Below are positions 20,156 to 26,635 of a DNA stretch of 31,624 nucleotides, one piece after another. The stretch covers positions 1-31,624 of IMG/VR virus record IMGVR_UViG_3300011116_000215. One strand, given 5' to 3'. The notes below the pieces were generated by a model. The model did no database searches. It was not told where the DNA came from and saw only the letters and a program-made list of their open reading frames with translations. Source of the DNA: a virus. How positions within the stretch are numbered: position 1 is the first letter of the stretch; each line of letters starts with the position of its first letter. The translations under genes were made by a program, and so were the position numbers.

Positions 20156-21452
20156 ACCCTACCAAGAGCAGGCGGCTGACTTCCTGTACGAGCGCGACAG
20201 GGCGATGATCCTCGCCCCTGTGGGCGCGGGCAAGACGGCCATCACGCTCACGGCCATGCAGGCCATGCTCAAGGACGGGCACGCCAAGCGCTTCCTCGTG
20301 CTAGCCCCCAAACGGGTCGCCACCGACGTTTGGCCGGTCGAGCAACCCAAGTGGGCACCCGACGTGACGTTGGCCGTGGCCGTGGGCACCCCCAAGCAGC
20401 GGGCTGCTGTGCTGGCGTCCAGCGCCCAGGTGGTGGTGACCAACTACGAGAACCTACCCACGGGCACCTTTGACGCCGTGGTGTTTGACGAACTGACGCG
20501 GCTCAAGAATCCCAGCGGCAAGCGCTTTAAAGACTTGCTGAAATTCCTCACGCCCATTGAGATTCGTTGGGGGCTGACCGGCTCGTTTACCAGCAACGGC
20601 CTAGAGGACGTGTTCGGCCAATGCAAGATCGTTGACCAAAGTCTGCTGGGCCGCAGCAAGGGCGCTTTTCAGCAGCAGTATTTCGTGCTTATCAACCCCG
20701 ACTTTGGCGAGTGGATGCCCCGTAAGGGCAGTCTTGAGAAAGTGATGGCCGTAATAAAGCCTGCCACTTTTGTCTTGGACGCGGGTGAGTATAGCGACAA
20801 GCTGCCCCCGCTCCATACGGTGGAAGTGCGCTGCGATCTGTACGACCGCAAGCCGTATGACACCATGAAAAAGGATTTCAAGTTGCAAGACATCACGGCC
20901 ATTAACGCCGCCGTGGTGACCGGCAAGTTGCAGCAACTTGCCAGCGGGTTTGTGTACCACACCGTACAGAGCCCATCGGAGATACCTGGCAAGTGGGTGA
21001 CGGTGCAGACGCCCGTGTGGTTTGACACGGCCAAGTTTGACCGGCTGCATGAGTTACTGGAGGAGAACCAACGTGCTAACACGCTTATTGTCTACAACTA
21101 CCAAGAGGAACTGGCCGAACTCAAGCGGCGTTACCCCCATGCTCAGACACTTGACGACGACCGGGCCATTGAACGATGGAACGCAGGCTCCATTGAGTTA
21201 CTGCTTGTCCACCCCAAGTCAGCAGGCCACGGGCTCAACCTCCAATATGGCGGGTGCCGGATCGTTTTCCTGTCCCTGCCCTGGTCGCTTGAGTTGTATG
21301 AACAAACCATCGGGCGCTTGCATCGTAGCGGCCAGCGGCATGACGTGTGGTGCTACGTGATGCTGACCAACAAGACGGTGGACGAACGCATCTGGGCGGC
21401 GCTGCACGACAAGCGCGCTATTTCTGATATTGCAATGGAAGAACTATGTTAG
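20145..21452 (+). CDS. SNF2-family DEAD-like helicase/ATPase
   Basis: 435 residues. The start is TTG (20145-20147): an in-frame TAG lies 10 nt upstream, no other start is available, and AGAGG sits 6 nt before it. N-terminal MKLRPYQEQAADFLYERDRA is the Q-motif-like opening. Walker A is APVGAGKT (24-31), motif II is DELT (115-118), motif III is around LTGSFTSNG, and motif VI is QTIGRLHRSGQ (near 390). The second RecA-like lobe has HPKSAGHGLNLQ. It is a compact phage SNF2 translocase, perhaps in replication restart or chromatin-like protein removal. It overlaps the methyltransferase end by 11 nt. Confidence 0.92.
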   Translation: MKLRPYQEQAADFLYERDRAMILAPVGAGKTAITLTAMQAMLKDGHAKRFLVLAPKRVATDVWPVEQPKWAPDVTLAVAVGTPKQRAAVLASSAQVVVTNYENLPTGTFDAVVFDELTRLKNPSGKRFKDLLKFLTPIEIRWGLTGSFTSNGLEDVFGQCKIVDQSLLGRSKGAFQQQYFVLINPDFGEWMPRKGSLEKVMAVIKPATFVLDAGEYSDKLPPLHTVEVRCDLYDRKPYDTMKKDFKLQDITAINAAVVTGKLQQLASGFVYHTVQSPSEIPGKWVTVQTPVWFDTAKFDRLHELLEENQRANTLIVYNYQEELAELKRRYPHAQTLDDDRAIERWNAGSIELLLVHPKSAGHGLNLQYGGCRIVFLSLPWSLELYEQTIGRLHRSGQRHDVWCYVMLTNKTVDERIWAALHDKRAISDIAMEELC

Positions 21453-21604
21453 ACAAACTGAAAGCACAACTCAAAGCGGCCAAGGCCGAACTTAAGGCCC
21501 GCACGCGCCAGTTGAACGCCACCTATCGGGCGTACGACCGCTGCGTCAACCTGATCACCAAACTGGAGACACGAATTGAAAAACACTTGGCGAAGTCTAA
21601 ATGA
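21446..21604 (+). CDS. small basic coiled-coil protein (52 aa)
   Basis: 52 residues, nearly all one charged helix: MLDKLKAQLKAAKAELKART, then RQLNATYRAYDRCVNLITKL, and ETRIEKHLAKSK. The heptad-like spacing of Leu, Ala and Ile suggests a coiled coil. The ATG at 21446 overlaps the last codons of the helicase gene, so it is translationally coupled. It overlaps the next gene by 29 nt. Not recognised beyond a common type of short phage helix. Confidence 0.6.
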   Translation: MLDKLKAQLKAAKAELKARTRQLNATYRAYDRCVNLITKLETRIEKHLAKSK

Positions 21605-21767
21605 CCGTCTGCCCACACTGACCGAAGAGGAAGTGCTGGATATGCTGAACAACGAGCGCAACACGCTCAAAAGAGTATCCATGCTGGAGCGTATGCACCA
21701 GCGGTACAACACCCTGCGCGTCGCGCGGGAGAGACTTGAACTACTAAAGGAAGCTAAATTACCATGA
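21576..21767 (+). CDS. small helical phage protein with TTG start (63 aa)
   Basis: 63 residues: MKNTWRSLNDRLPTLTEEEV, then LDMLNNERNTLKRVSMLERM, and HQRYNTLRVARERLELLKEA. The start is TTG at 21576 with GGAG about 8 nt upstream. The 'NTWR..N.RL..LTE.EV..ML..E....R..MLERLHQRY..LR..RERLELL' pattern is familiar from short phage proteins of unknown function. It overlaps the preceding gene by 29 nt in another frame and the following gene by ATGA. Confidence 0.68.
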   Translation: MKNTWRSLNDRLPTLTEEEVLDMLNNERNTLKRVSMLERMHQRYNTLRVARERLELLKEAKLP

Positions 21768-21955
21768 AATTTATTAAATTTTTGAAAGACTATTACCGCG
21801 ACCTGACGCCAGCCGAGGTCATCCAGCGTGAACTGGCGCAGGCCCATTTGGACAGGCTGGAGGCCGAGGCGGCGTGTGAGTACGCCCAAGCGGTGCTTGA
21901 CATGAATATGACCCGTATAGAGCGTCTGAACACACGTTTGGGAGAGTACAAATGA
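21764..21955 (+). CDS. small helical phage protein (63 aa)
   Basis: 63 residues: MKFIKFLKDYYRDLTPAEVI, then QRELAQAHLDRLEAEAACEY, then AQAVLDMNMTRIERLNTRLG. It is entirely helical and amphipathic with coiled-coil spacing. Both ends overlap neighbours as ATGA. 'LTP.EVI..EL.......LEAE...EYA.A...MN..RI.RL...L' is a recurrent small phage protein of unknown function. The tight packing supports expression. Confidence 0.7.
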   Translation: MKFIKFLKDYYRDLTPAEVIQRELAQAHLDRLEAEAACEYAQAVLDMNMTRIERLNTRLGEYK

Positions 21956-22173
21956 ACTGCTGCAACGCAAACGGAGTGTGCGACCAAGGCAAAGACTGCC
22001 CTGTGCGCAAGCAACGCATCAAAGAGATCAACGATGCCTATATCAACGGGTACAACGACGCACATTTGGGCGACCCACTGGATGACCTTGCCGACACGTT
22101 CAAAGGCTTGATTGCTTGGCTGGGATTAGCGCTTGGCGTGTGGATTGTGTGCTTGCTTATTTGGGGTAAGTGA
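21952..22173 (+). CDS. Cys-rich membrane-anchored protein (73 aa)
   Basis: 73 residues. The N-terminus MNCCNANGVCDQGKDCPVRK carries five cysteines in a compact cluster that may bind metal. It is followed by an acidic helix and one transmembrane segment (about 51-70, LIAWLGLALGVWIVCLLIWG) with a Lys end. The C-x(n)-G-x-C-x(2)-G-x-(D)CP-x-R pattern at the N-terminus recurs in small phage and plasmid proteins. The start overlaps the previous stop as ATGA. The cysteine head probably lies in the cytoplasm, which is inference. Confidence 0.68.
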   Translation: MNCCNANGVCDQGKDCPVRKQRIKEINDAYINGYNDAHLGDPLDDLADTFKGLIAWLGLALGVWIVCLLIWGK

Positions 22174-22262
22174 TGAAAAACTTTTCTAATTGGATGAATA
22201 CGCCGCTTGGTGCTTTTTGTATCGGGCTTTTTCTAGGATATATGTATCGGGGGGCACCATGA
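22173..22262 (+). CDS. 29-aa membrane micro-protein
   Basis: 29 residues: MKNFSNWMNTPLGAFCIGLF plus LGYMYRGAP, with one short hydrophobic segment (about residues 12-23). Its ATG overlaps the previous TGA (TGATG) and its TGA overlaps the next ATG, so it fits precisely in a coupled chain. It directly follows another membrane protein, suggesting a pair. Function unknown. Confidence 0.55.
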   Translation: MKNFSNWMNTPLGAFCIGLFLGYMYRGAP

Positions 22263-22444
22263 CAGGCTACGAAAGCAAAAAGAAAGCGGCGCAGGACAAG
22301 CTGAATGATGACGACATCCAAATCTATCAGCGCCCGTGGGTTCACCTGACAGATAAGGAGATTTGGGCATTGCATGATGGGTATCTCAATCCTGTTGAAT
22401 TTGCCCGAGCCATCGAAGCCAAACTTAAGAAGCGCAACACATGA
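22259..22444 (+). CDS. hypothetical protein (61 aa)
   Basis: 61 residues: MTGYESKKKAAQDKLNDDDI, then QIYQRPWVHLTDKEIWALHD, then GYLNPVEFARAIEAKLKKRN plus Thr. The start at 22259 is chosen over an upstream in-frame ATG at 22190 because the ATGA overlap and the 'M.GYESKK.AA.DKL.DDD' opening match short phage proteins. The 'LT..EI..L' helix followed by an 'ARAIEAKL' helix is a common small-protein pair. No function assigned. Confidence 0.72.
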   Translation: MTGYESKKKAAQDKLNDDDIQIYQRPWVHLTDKEIWALHDGYLNPVEFARAIEAKLKKRNT

Positions 22445-22647
22445 CTTTTATTCCCCGAAACGACAATTCCATCCACCGCAAAGACTTGAACCTTACAGAG
22501 CCTTGGGCACCAAGGCAGCGCAATGAGCATGAGGCGTTGCCGCCTACATTTAGCATTTGGGAAAGACCTGTGTACCAACCGCCCCGCATGGAGACGCCGC
22601 GCCCTGGCGCAAGTGATCACTTAAATATCAAACGGCGGGGCGTATAA
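22441..22647 (+). CDS. hypothetical Pro-rich protein (68 aa)
   Basis: 68 residues: MTFIPRNDNSIHRKDLNLTE, then PWAPRQRNEHEALPPTFSIW, then ERPVYQPPRMETPRPGASDH. It is Pro/Arg-rich and probably largely disordered, with a small basic C-terminus (LNIKRRGV). The start overlaps the previous stop as ATGA. Not recognised. Its composition suits a peptide that binds another protein, which is inference. Confidence 0.6.
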   Translation: MTFIPRNDNSIHRKDLNLTEPWAPRQRNEHEALPPTFSIWERPVYQPPRMETPRPGASDHLNIKRRGV

Positions 22648-22649
22648 AA

Positions 22650-22985
22650 ATGCATAAGTCAAACCATCAAGCCATACGGATGCTGCTCCAGCAGTATCAC
22701 GACGGCCTGACCGCTGCCGACGCCGCCGAGCGGCTGGAGAAAGACCCAAGCCACATCCGGCGTGCGTTAGCTGAAATGCCAGACGCCTATATTGACCGCT
22801 GGATAGCCCACCGCAAACAATGGACTGCTGTATGGTGCGTTATCGTCGCGCCAGAGAACTGCCCCAAACCAAGTGAGAAACCAAATGCCAGACCTACCGA
22901 ACTTCGCCGCATGGAACCACGAAACCTTAGCGAAATTCGCTTTGGATTCGTACTTACGAATGCAAGCCCAACAGGACGCCATTGA
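22650..22985 (+). CDS. helix-turn-helix protein (111 aa)
   Basis: 111 residues. The N-terminal half is a helix-turn-helix: QAIRMLLQQYHDGLTAADAA, then ERLEKDPSHIRRALAEMPDA, followed by YIDRWIAHRKQWTAVWCVIV. The 'DGLTA..AAERL...P.HIRRAL..MPD.YIDRW' pattern is a familiar phage family predicted to bind DNA. The C-terminal about 33 residues overlap the next gene in another frame and look unconserved. This is the only obvious DNA-binding regulator of the rightward operons, so it may act as a late or middle regulator; that is inference. Confidence 0.75.
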   Translation: MHKSNHQAIRMLLQQYHDGLTAADAAERLEKDPSHIRRALAEMPDAYIDRWIAHRKQWTAVWCVIVAPENCPKPSEKPNARPTELRRMEPRNLSEIRFGFVLTNASPTGRH

Positions 22986-23055
22986 GCAACTGCGCGGCGA
23001 CCTGAAGGACGCCATGCAGTTAGTACGGACGAGTGCCCTTAGCGTCGATAATTAG
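22885..23055 (+). CDS. small conserved phage protein (56 aa)
   Basis: 56 residues from ATG 22885: MPDLPNFAAWNHETLAKFAL, then DSYLRMQAQQDAIEQLRGDL, then KDAMQLVRTSALSVDN. The 'PDLPNF..WN...LAKFA..SY.RM..QQ.AIEQLR.DLKDAM' pattern is a recurrent short phage protein. It overlaps the helix-turn-helix gene by 101 nt in a different frame. It runs 36 nt into the convergent endolysin gene at 23020-23055; the family pattern ends near residue 47, so the last residues may be a run-on. Function unknown. Confidence 0.7.
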   Translation: MPDLPNFAAWNHETLAKFALDSYLRMQAQQDAIEQLRGDLKDAMQLVRTSALSVDN

Positions 23056-23439
23056 CACCTGGCCCCGAGGCTTGCCCTTGGGGTCATTGGGCACCGAGAT
23101 GTGCGTCCAACGGTCAAACTCGCGGATCAGTTGATCAAACGGCAATTTGGCCGCGATAACCGCCTTGACTACAGCGTCGGGGGCCATGCCGGGTACACGA
23201 ATATCAGCAGCGCAGCCGACCCGATGCTGGCTAGTGTCTTTAGAGCCCACTGCATCATTTACTTGTTTGCTCCGAAACGCGCTGTTAACCATGACCGGCT
23301 TGCCGCCAATAGCGACTTTGACTTGTTCCAGCAAGCCAGCCAAGCGCTGGAGATTTGCAATTTCACTAAGGTTAGGTTCATTTTTAAATTCTCGGTGATC
23401 GGTGACAGTTAATTCTGCCAACGTGAAATTGGGAGTCAT
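23020..23439 (-). CDS. endolysin: M15-family peptidase
   Basis: 139 residues, a complete Peptidase_M15_3 domain. Zinc-binding and catalytic residues are visible: H72 in TSQHRVGCAADI, D79 in the same motif, E107 in QLIREF, and H113 in RWTHIS. This family cuts peptidoglycan stem peptides, usually as a D-alanyl-D-alanine or L-Ala-D-Glu type endopeptidase. There is no signal peptide, so it needs the adjacent holin to reach the wall. The start overlaps the holin stop as ATGA. It is the last gene of the leftward late operon from the right edge and converges with the rightward operon. Confidence 0.92.
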   Translation of the reverse strand: MTPNFTLAELTVTDHREFKNEPNLSEIANLQRLAGLLEQVKVAIGGKPVMVNSAFRSKQVNDAVGSKDTSQHRVGCAADIRVPGMAPDAVVKAVIAAKLPFDQLIREFDRWTHISVPNDPKGKPRGQVLIIDAKGTRPY

Positions 23440-23843
23440 TTTGCCGCCACGCCTTGTATCTTCTCAGCGGTGCGCATACCGCCCAGGCCAAGCATTCCGA
23501 GCAGCAGCGGCATCATGGTGCCCGTGTCCATCTGCGGGAACTTGACAGGGTGACCGGCCAAGGCCGAACCCCACTCAGCCAACGGGCCGACGACGAACTG
23601 CACGGCAAAGCCAGCGCCGCACACCCAGCCAATCGCTGGACGCCAGCCGGAGACGAAGACGCTGCTGCTGGCCGCTTCGATTTTGTTGATGTCCATCTGG
23701 CCTGCAAGCTGGGCCAACTCGCCGTTTTGTTGCAGTTTGAGCAACTCCAGCTTGGCAGCGGCTTGCTGCGCTGGGTCAGGGAAAACCCTATCTAGGACTT
23801 TGCCGCCAATGTCTAGCAGCGCGGATACAGGATCAAGGGCCAT
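23436..23843 (-). CDS. holin, GTA-type 3-TM family
   Basis: 135 residues. The N-terminal half is helical and soluble (MALDPVSALLDIGGKVLDRV; AKLELLKLQQNGELAQLAGQ). The C-terminal half has hydrophobic segments around SVFVSGWRPAIGWVCGAGFA, VQFVVGPLAEW, and MPLLLGMLGLGGMRTAEKI. 'SVFVSGWRPAIGWVC' is the hallmark of the GTA_holin_3TM family. It forms pores in the inner membrane to release the M15 endolysin, encoded next with an ATGA overlap. It overlaps the upstream 76-aa membrane gene by 11 nt. Confidence 0.9.
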   Translation of the reverse strand: MALDPVSALLDIGGKVLDRVFPDPAQQAAAKLELLKLQQNGELAQLAGQMDINKIEAASSSVFVSGWRPAIGWVCGAGFAVQFVVGPLAEWGSALAGHPVKFPQMDTGTMMPLLLGMLGLGGMRTAEKIQGVAAK

Positions 23844-24063
23844 CTGGCGCTCCTTTGTTGGTGCGGATGTCTACGATGCGCTCGGCGGTCTTACCCGCAA
23901 AGATTGCGGTGATCACAATAATCATCGCCTGCCCGAGCAAGTCAACGTACGCGCCACGGGTTTCCATCTCAAAGACGGACAGCAGGGCGAAAAAGAAGTA
24001 AGAAAACAGTAAGAACACAACCGTCACCGGCTGGATGTTGCGTGCTAACCATGACTCGTTCAT
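23833..24063 (-). CDS. two-TM membrane protein in lysis cassette (holin-like or antiholin)
   Basis: 76 residues: MNESWLARNIQPVTVVFLLF, then SYFFFALLSVFEMETRGAYV, then DLLGQAMIIVITAIFAGKTA, and a basic hydrophilic tail. There are two transmembrane segments (about 12-31 and 39-56). The 'WL.RN.QPVTV.FLL.SYF' start is familiar from small proteins next to 3-TM holins, so it may be an antiholin or second holin. It overlaps the holin by 11 nt and is coupled by ATGA to the preceding gene. The role is inferred. Confidence 0.75.
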   Translation of the reverse strand: MNESWLARNIQPVTVVFLLFSYFFFALLSVFEMETRGAYVDLLGQAMIIVITAIFAGKTAERIVDIRTNKGAPDGP

Positions 24064-24380
24064 TTTGCCTTCTCCATGATCTTGGCCCGCAAGATGGGGC
24101 TATCAGCAGTGCCAGCCCACTCGGATAGGGCGTTCCAAATAGCAGTGTAATCGTCCACGCTGCACGCTGACCTGTCCAGCCACGCCAGCATGGCTTTGTG
24201 GCGCTCTGCTGGGTCGTGCGTTGACCAGGCTATGGCATACAACTCTTGCACCGCGCAGCTTGGCTGCTTGGGTGGTTTGGGCGGCTTCCTGATTGGCGGT
24301 GGCGGCTCCGTACTCAGAATCAACTTGTCCTGGGCGACCGATACCGTGACCAGCGCCAAAAAGAGTATGACGCCGCGCAT
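24060..24380 (-). CDS. predicted secreted protein in lysis cassette (106 aa)
   Basis: 106 residues with a clear signal peptide, MRGVILFLALVTVSVAQ, then a Pro/Lys-rich linker (TEPPPPIRKPPKPPKQP) and a helical domain (CAVQELYAIAWSTHDPAERH, then KAMLAWLDRSACSVDDYTAI, then WNALSEWAG). The signal-plus-proline-rich stalk resembles spanin-like or o-spanin architecture, but no lipobox Cys follows the signal. Two cysteines (C42 and C72) could form a disulfide. The 'DP.ERH..ML.WL' region followed by 'W..LSEWAG.ADS..LR.KI' is a recurrent phage family. A periplasmic lysis role is an inference from position. Confidence 0.72.
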   Translation of the reverse strand: MRGVILFLALVTVSVAQDKLILSTEPPPPIRKPPKPPKQPSCAVQELYAIAWSTHDPAERHKAMLAWLDRSACSVDDYTAIWNALSEWAGTADSPILRAKIMEKAK

Positions 24381-24383
24381 TAG

Positions 24384-24605
24384 TCATTTGTCTGCTTTGT
24401 TTTCCAGCCGGTCAAAAATCTTGCCGAGCATGTCCTTAATCTCGCGCATATCGTCTTTGTAGTCTTGACGGGCTACATAAATCGTGGGCAGCTTGGACAA
24501 GTCGTTTTTCAATTCTTGCACTGCTGTCCACAACTCGCGGGCAAACCATCCGGCCACGGCCATGCACGCGCCCAGAATGAGATTAATAGTTTGCTGATCC
24601 ATCAT
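24384..24605 (-). CDS. membrane-anchored coiled-coil protein (73 aa), lysis-cassette candidate
   Basis: 73 residues with an N-terminal transmembrane segment (MMDQQTINLILGACMAVAGW) and a charged coiled-coil body (VQELKNDLSKLPTIYVARQD; YKDDMREIKDMLGKIFDRLE). This layout, one TM then a coiled coil, fits an i-spanin or a holin-associated protein. The start overlaps the previous gene's stop as ATGATG; the second ATG is an alternative. It lies immediately before the secreted 106-aa protein, so the two might be an inner/outer pair, which is inference. Confidence 0.7.
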   Translation of the reverse strand: MMDQQTINLILGACMAVAGWFARELWTAVQELKNDLSKLPTIYVARQDYKDDMREIKDMLGKIFDRLENKADK

Positions 24606-26635
24606 GGTGCCAGTGCGTTTTCGTTTGCGGGGGCCAAAGCATTAATTGCGCCGGGGGCAACTCCACTCCATTTAGTTGGGTCGGAGATCAACTGCAATAC
24701 TTTGCTGCGCTCGTTGGCGGGTAGCGTGTTAAGTAGATCGGCTGCGCCCTGCGGCGTTTTAAATGCTTCCGTCAACGTCCGCATGGTTTTGGTTCCAATC
24801 TTGTTCTCCAAAATTTGAATTGCCTTATTGGTAGTTGCGGCCACGGCGGTGATGTACGATGGCAAACGCACTTTGGATAAGTGCTGGGTTAGCAGTTCTT
24901 TAAGCGCGTCTTGGCCTTCCGCCACTTGAGTCTTGATGTTGGCTTCGCGCACAACTTTGGCAGCTTGATCGCGCAATACATTAAGCGTGTTTTCGCTTAC
25001 ATCCTTGGCGATGTTATAGCTACCAGGGCCAAGAATTTTCTCAACGGTATCAGGTGAGTTGCCTTCAACCAACCGAACAAACTCGTCTTTGTTGGTCTTG
25101 AACAAATCCAACGCTTTGCCGGACAATTTCTTTTCGGCAATTTGTTGCGCGCCTTTGGCGTATGCGGCCAAGTAATCTTTGTACCCTACGCCGCCTGCGT
25201 TGACAATTGCGTCGTCAATAACAGGCTTAAGTTTGGTCATAACTGACGCCGCCAAATTGCGCTGGGTAGTTGCGTCCGCGCCAGGGTTCAATTGACGAAT
25301 GGCGGCGTTAACCGAATTTTTGCGGATGGCGTCCAAAGCCACGGCGTCGATCAAGCCACCACTGGTAGTCCATTTTCCAATGTCATCGGCGACATTTTTT
25401 ACCGCCGTAGACATGATGTCATTACCAGCAAATTCAGGCGCTGTTGCCAAACCTTGTATTTTGCTTACAAGCGCTGGCGCGTTTAATGGTTTGATGCCCA
25501 CCGAACGCAGACTGTCCGCAGCGCCTTGCGCCAGCCGAGCGCCTTGGCCCAAGTCCAACGATGCATTGGCCGCTTGCGATGACCACTCATCAGCCATCCG
25601 AGCCAAATCACCTTTGTAGGTGTATTTGGTAAAGCCTACCGGCAAACCTTTTTTAATTAACTCAAGCCGCGCTGCTGCTTCGGCCACGTTTCCGGCGTTG
25701 ACCAAACGACGTACATCAGCCACTGCGGACGCCGCTTGGTCGCTCAAACTGCTTGCACGGGCTTCTAAATCAGCCACGTCTTGGCCAAGATTGGCACGCG
25801 CCAGCGCGGTATCACGCATCGGCGTGGTGACTGCGCCTAGCCTAGCCTTGGCCTCAAGCGATGCGGCTTTTACATCAGTTGCGCTAACGCCGCCCGCCAA
25901 TTTAGCCAACTCGTTTACGGCGTCTTGCTCGTTCATGTTTTTGAGCGTCAACGTAAATTTAGGATCAGCGGCCAACCGGCGCTCAATTAAGGCTTGCCAA
26001 GTGGGATTGGTAATGCCTGCGGTCGCCTGCGCAGCGGTTGTACCTGCTGGGGCGTTGCGTAGTGCATTAAGGGCGCTAGGTAAATCACTGGCAAGCGCGT
26101 TGCGGGCAATTTCAGCGGCTTTTTGCTGAGGTATTTGGCGCAAATCCATGACAGCGCCTGCGGCTTTGCCAAGTAACGGCGCGACCACCCGCCCGCCCGT
26201 TTCCATTGTCGCGCCTTCTAAAACGTTTTTGAGTGGCTGAGTGATAATTTCCAAACCTTGCGGCGCGGGCTGCATACCCATAGCCACGTCAGCAGCGGTC
26301 ATTCCTTGCTTGGCAATGCCATAGCCCAGCCCCGCCCCGCCTACAGTGCCCAACGGCCCCATAGGCGTGCCCAAGACCGCGCCGCCTGCCGCGCCCAAGG
26401 CTTCTAGCGTAGGCGCCACGTAAGGCCGCGCTGCTTGATAAATTTTCTGACCGGTAGTCAATTCTTGCCGTGGAGCCGTAGGCATACCTTCACCAGCAGG
26501 TGCAGGCGCAGGGGCGGGCGCGGCAAATAACTCTTTGGCTTTTGCAATTACTTGGTCATCAGTCGCGCCTGTTGGCCCTTCAATCTCGCGGATAGCACCG
26601 CTAGGGTCGCGCACCTTATAGATTTGAGTTGCCAT
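24602..26635 (-). CDS. internal virion / DNA ejection protein candidate (677 aa)
   Basis: 677 residues from ATG 26633-26635, which overlaps the previous stop as TAATG; an upstream GTG/ATG is not needed. The N-terminus MATQIYKVRDPSGAIREIEG is typical of this class. A Gly-rich hydrophobic zipper (LGAAGGAVLGTPMGPLGTVG, GAGLGYGIAK) at about residues 75-115 could insert in a membrane. The rest is long Ala-rich helix. Large helical proteins with Gly zippers just before lysis genes often act in DNA ejection through the host envelope (P22 gp7, gp16, gp20 are the model). No enzymatic motif is visible. The ejection role is inferred from pattern and location. Confidence 0.72.
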   Translation of the reverse strand: MATQIYKVRDPSGAIREIEGPTGATDDQVIAKAKELFAAPAPAPAPAGEGMPTAPRQELTTGQKIYQAARPYVAPTLEALGAAGGAVLGTPMGPLGTVGGAGLGYGIAKQGMTAADVAMGMQPAPQGLEIITQPLKNVLEGATMETGGRVVAPLLGKAAGAVMDLRQIPQQKAAEIARNALASDLPSALNALRNAPAGTTAAQATAGITNPTWQALIERRLAADPKFTLTLKNMNEQDAVNELAKLAGGVSATDVKAASLEAKARLGAVTTPMRDTALARANLGQDVADLEARASSLSDQAASAVADVRRLVNAGNVAEAAARLELIKKGLPVGFTKYTYKGDLARMADEWSSQAANASLDLGQGARLAQGAADSLRSVGIKPLNAPALVSKIQGLATAPEFAGNDIMSTAVKNVADDIGKWTTSGGLIDAVALDAIRKNSVNAAIRQLNPGADATTQRNLAASVMTKLKPVIDDAIVNAGGVGYKDYLAAYAKGAQQIAEKKLSGKALDLFKTNKDEFVRLVEGNSPDTVEKILGPGSYNIAKDVSENTLNVLRDQAAKVVREANIKTQVAEGQDALKELLTQHLSKVRLPSYITAVAATTNKAIQILENKIGTKTMRTLTEAFKTPQGAADLLNTLPANERSKVLQLISDPTKWSGVAPGAINALAPANENALAP

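Noticed and set aside
23063-23083. Stem-loop CCCCGAGG-CTTGC-CCTTGGGG just after the rightward operon
   Set aside because: It pairs well (one G-T wobble) but has no T-run and lies in the endolysin coding sequence, so I do not call it an intrinsic terminator.
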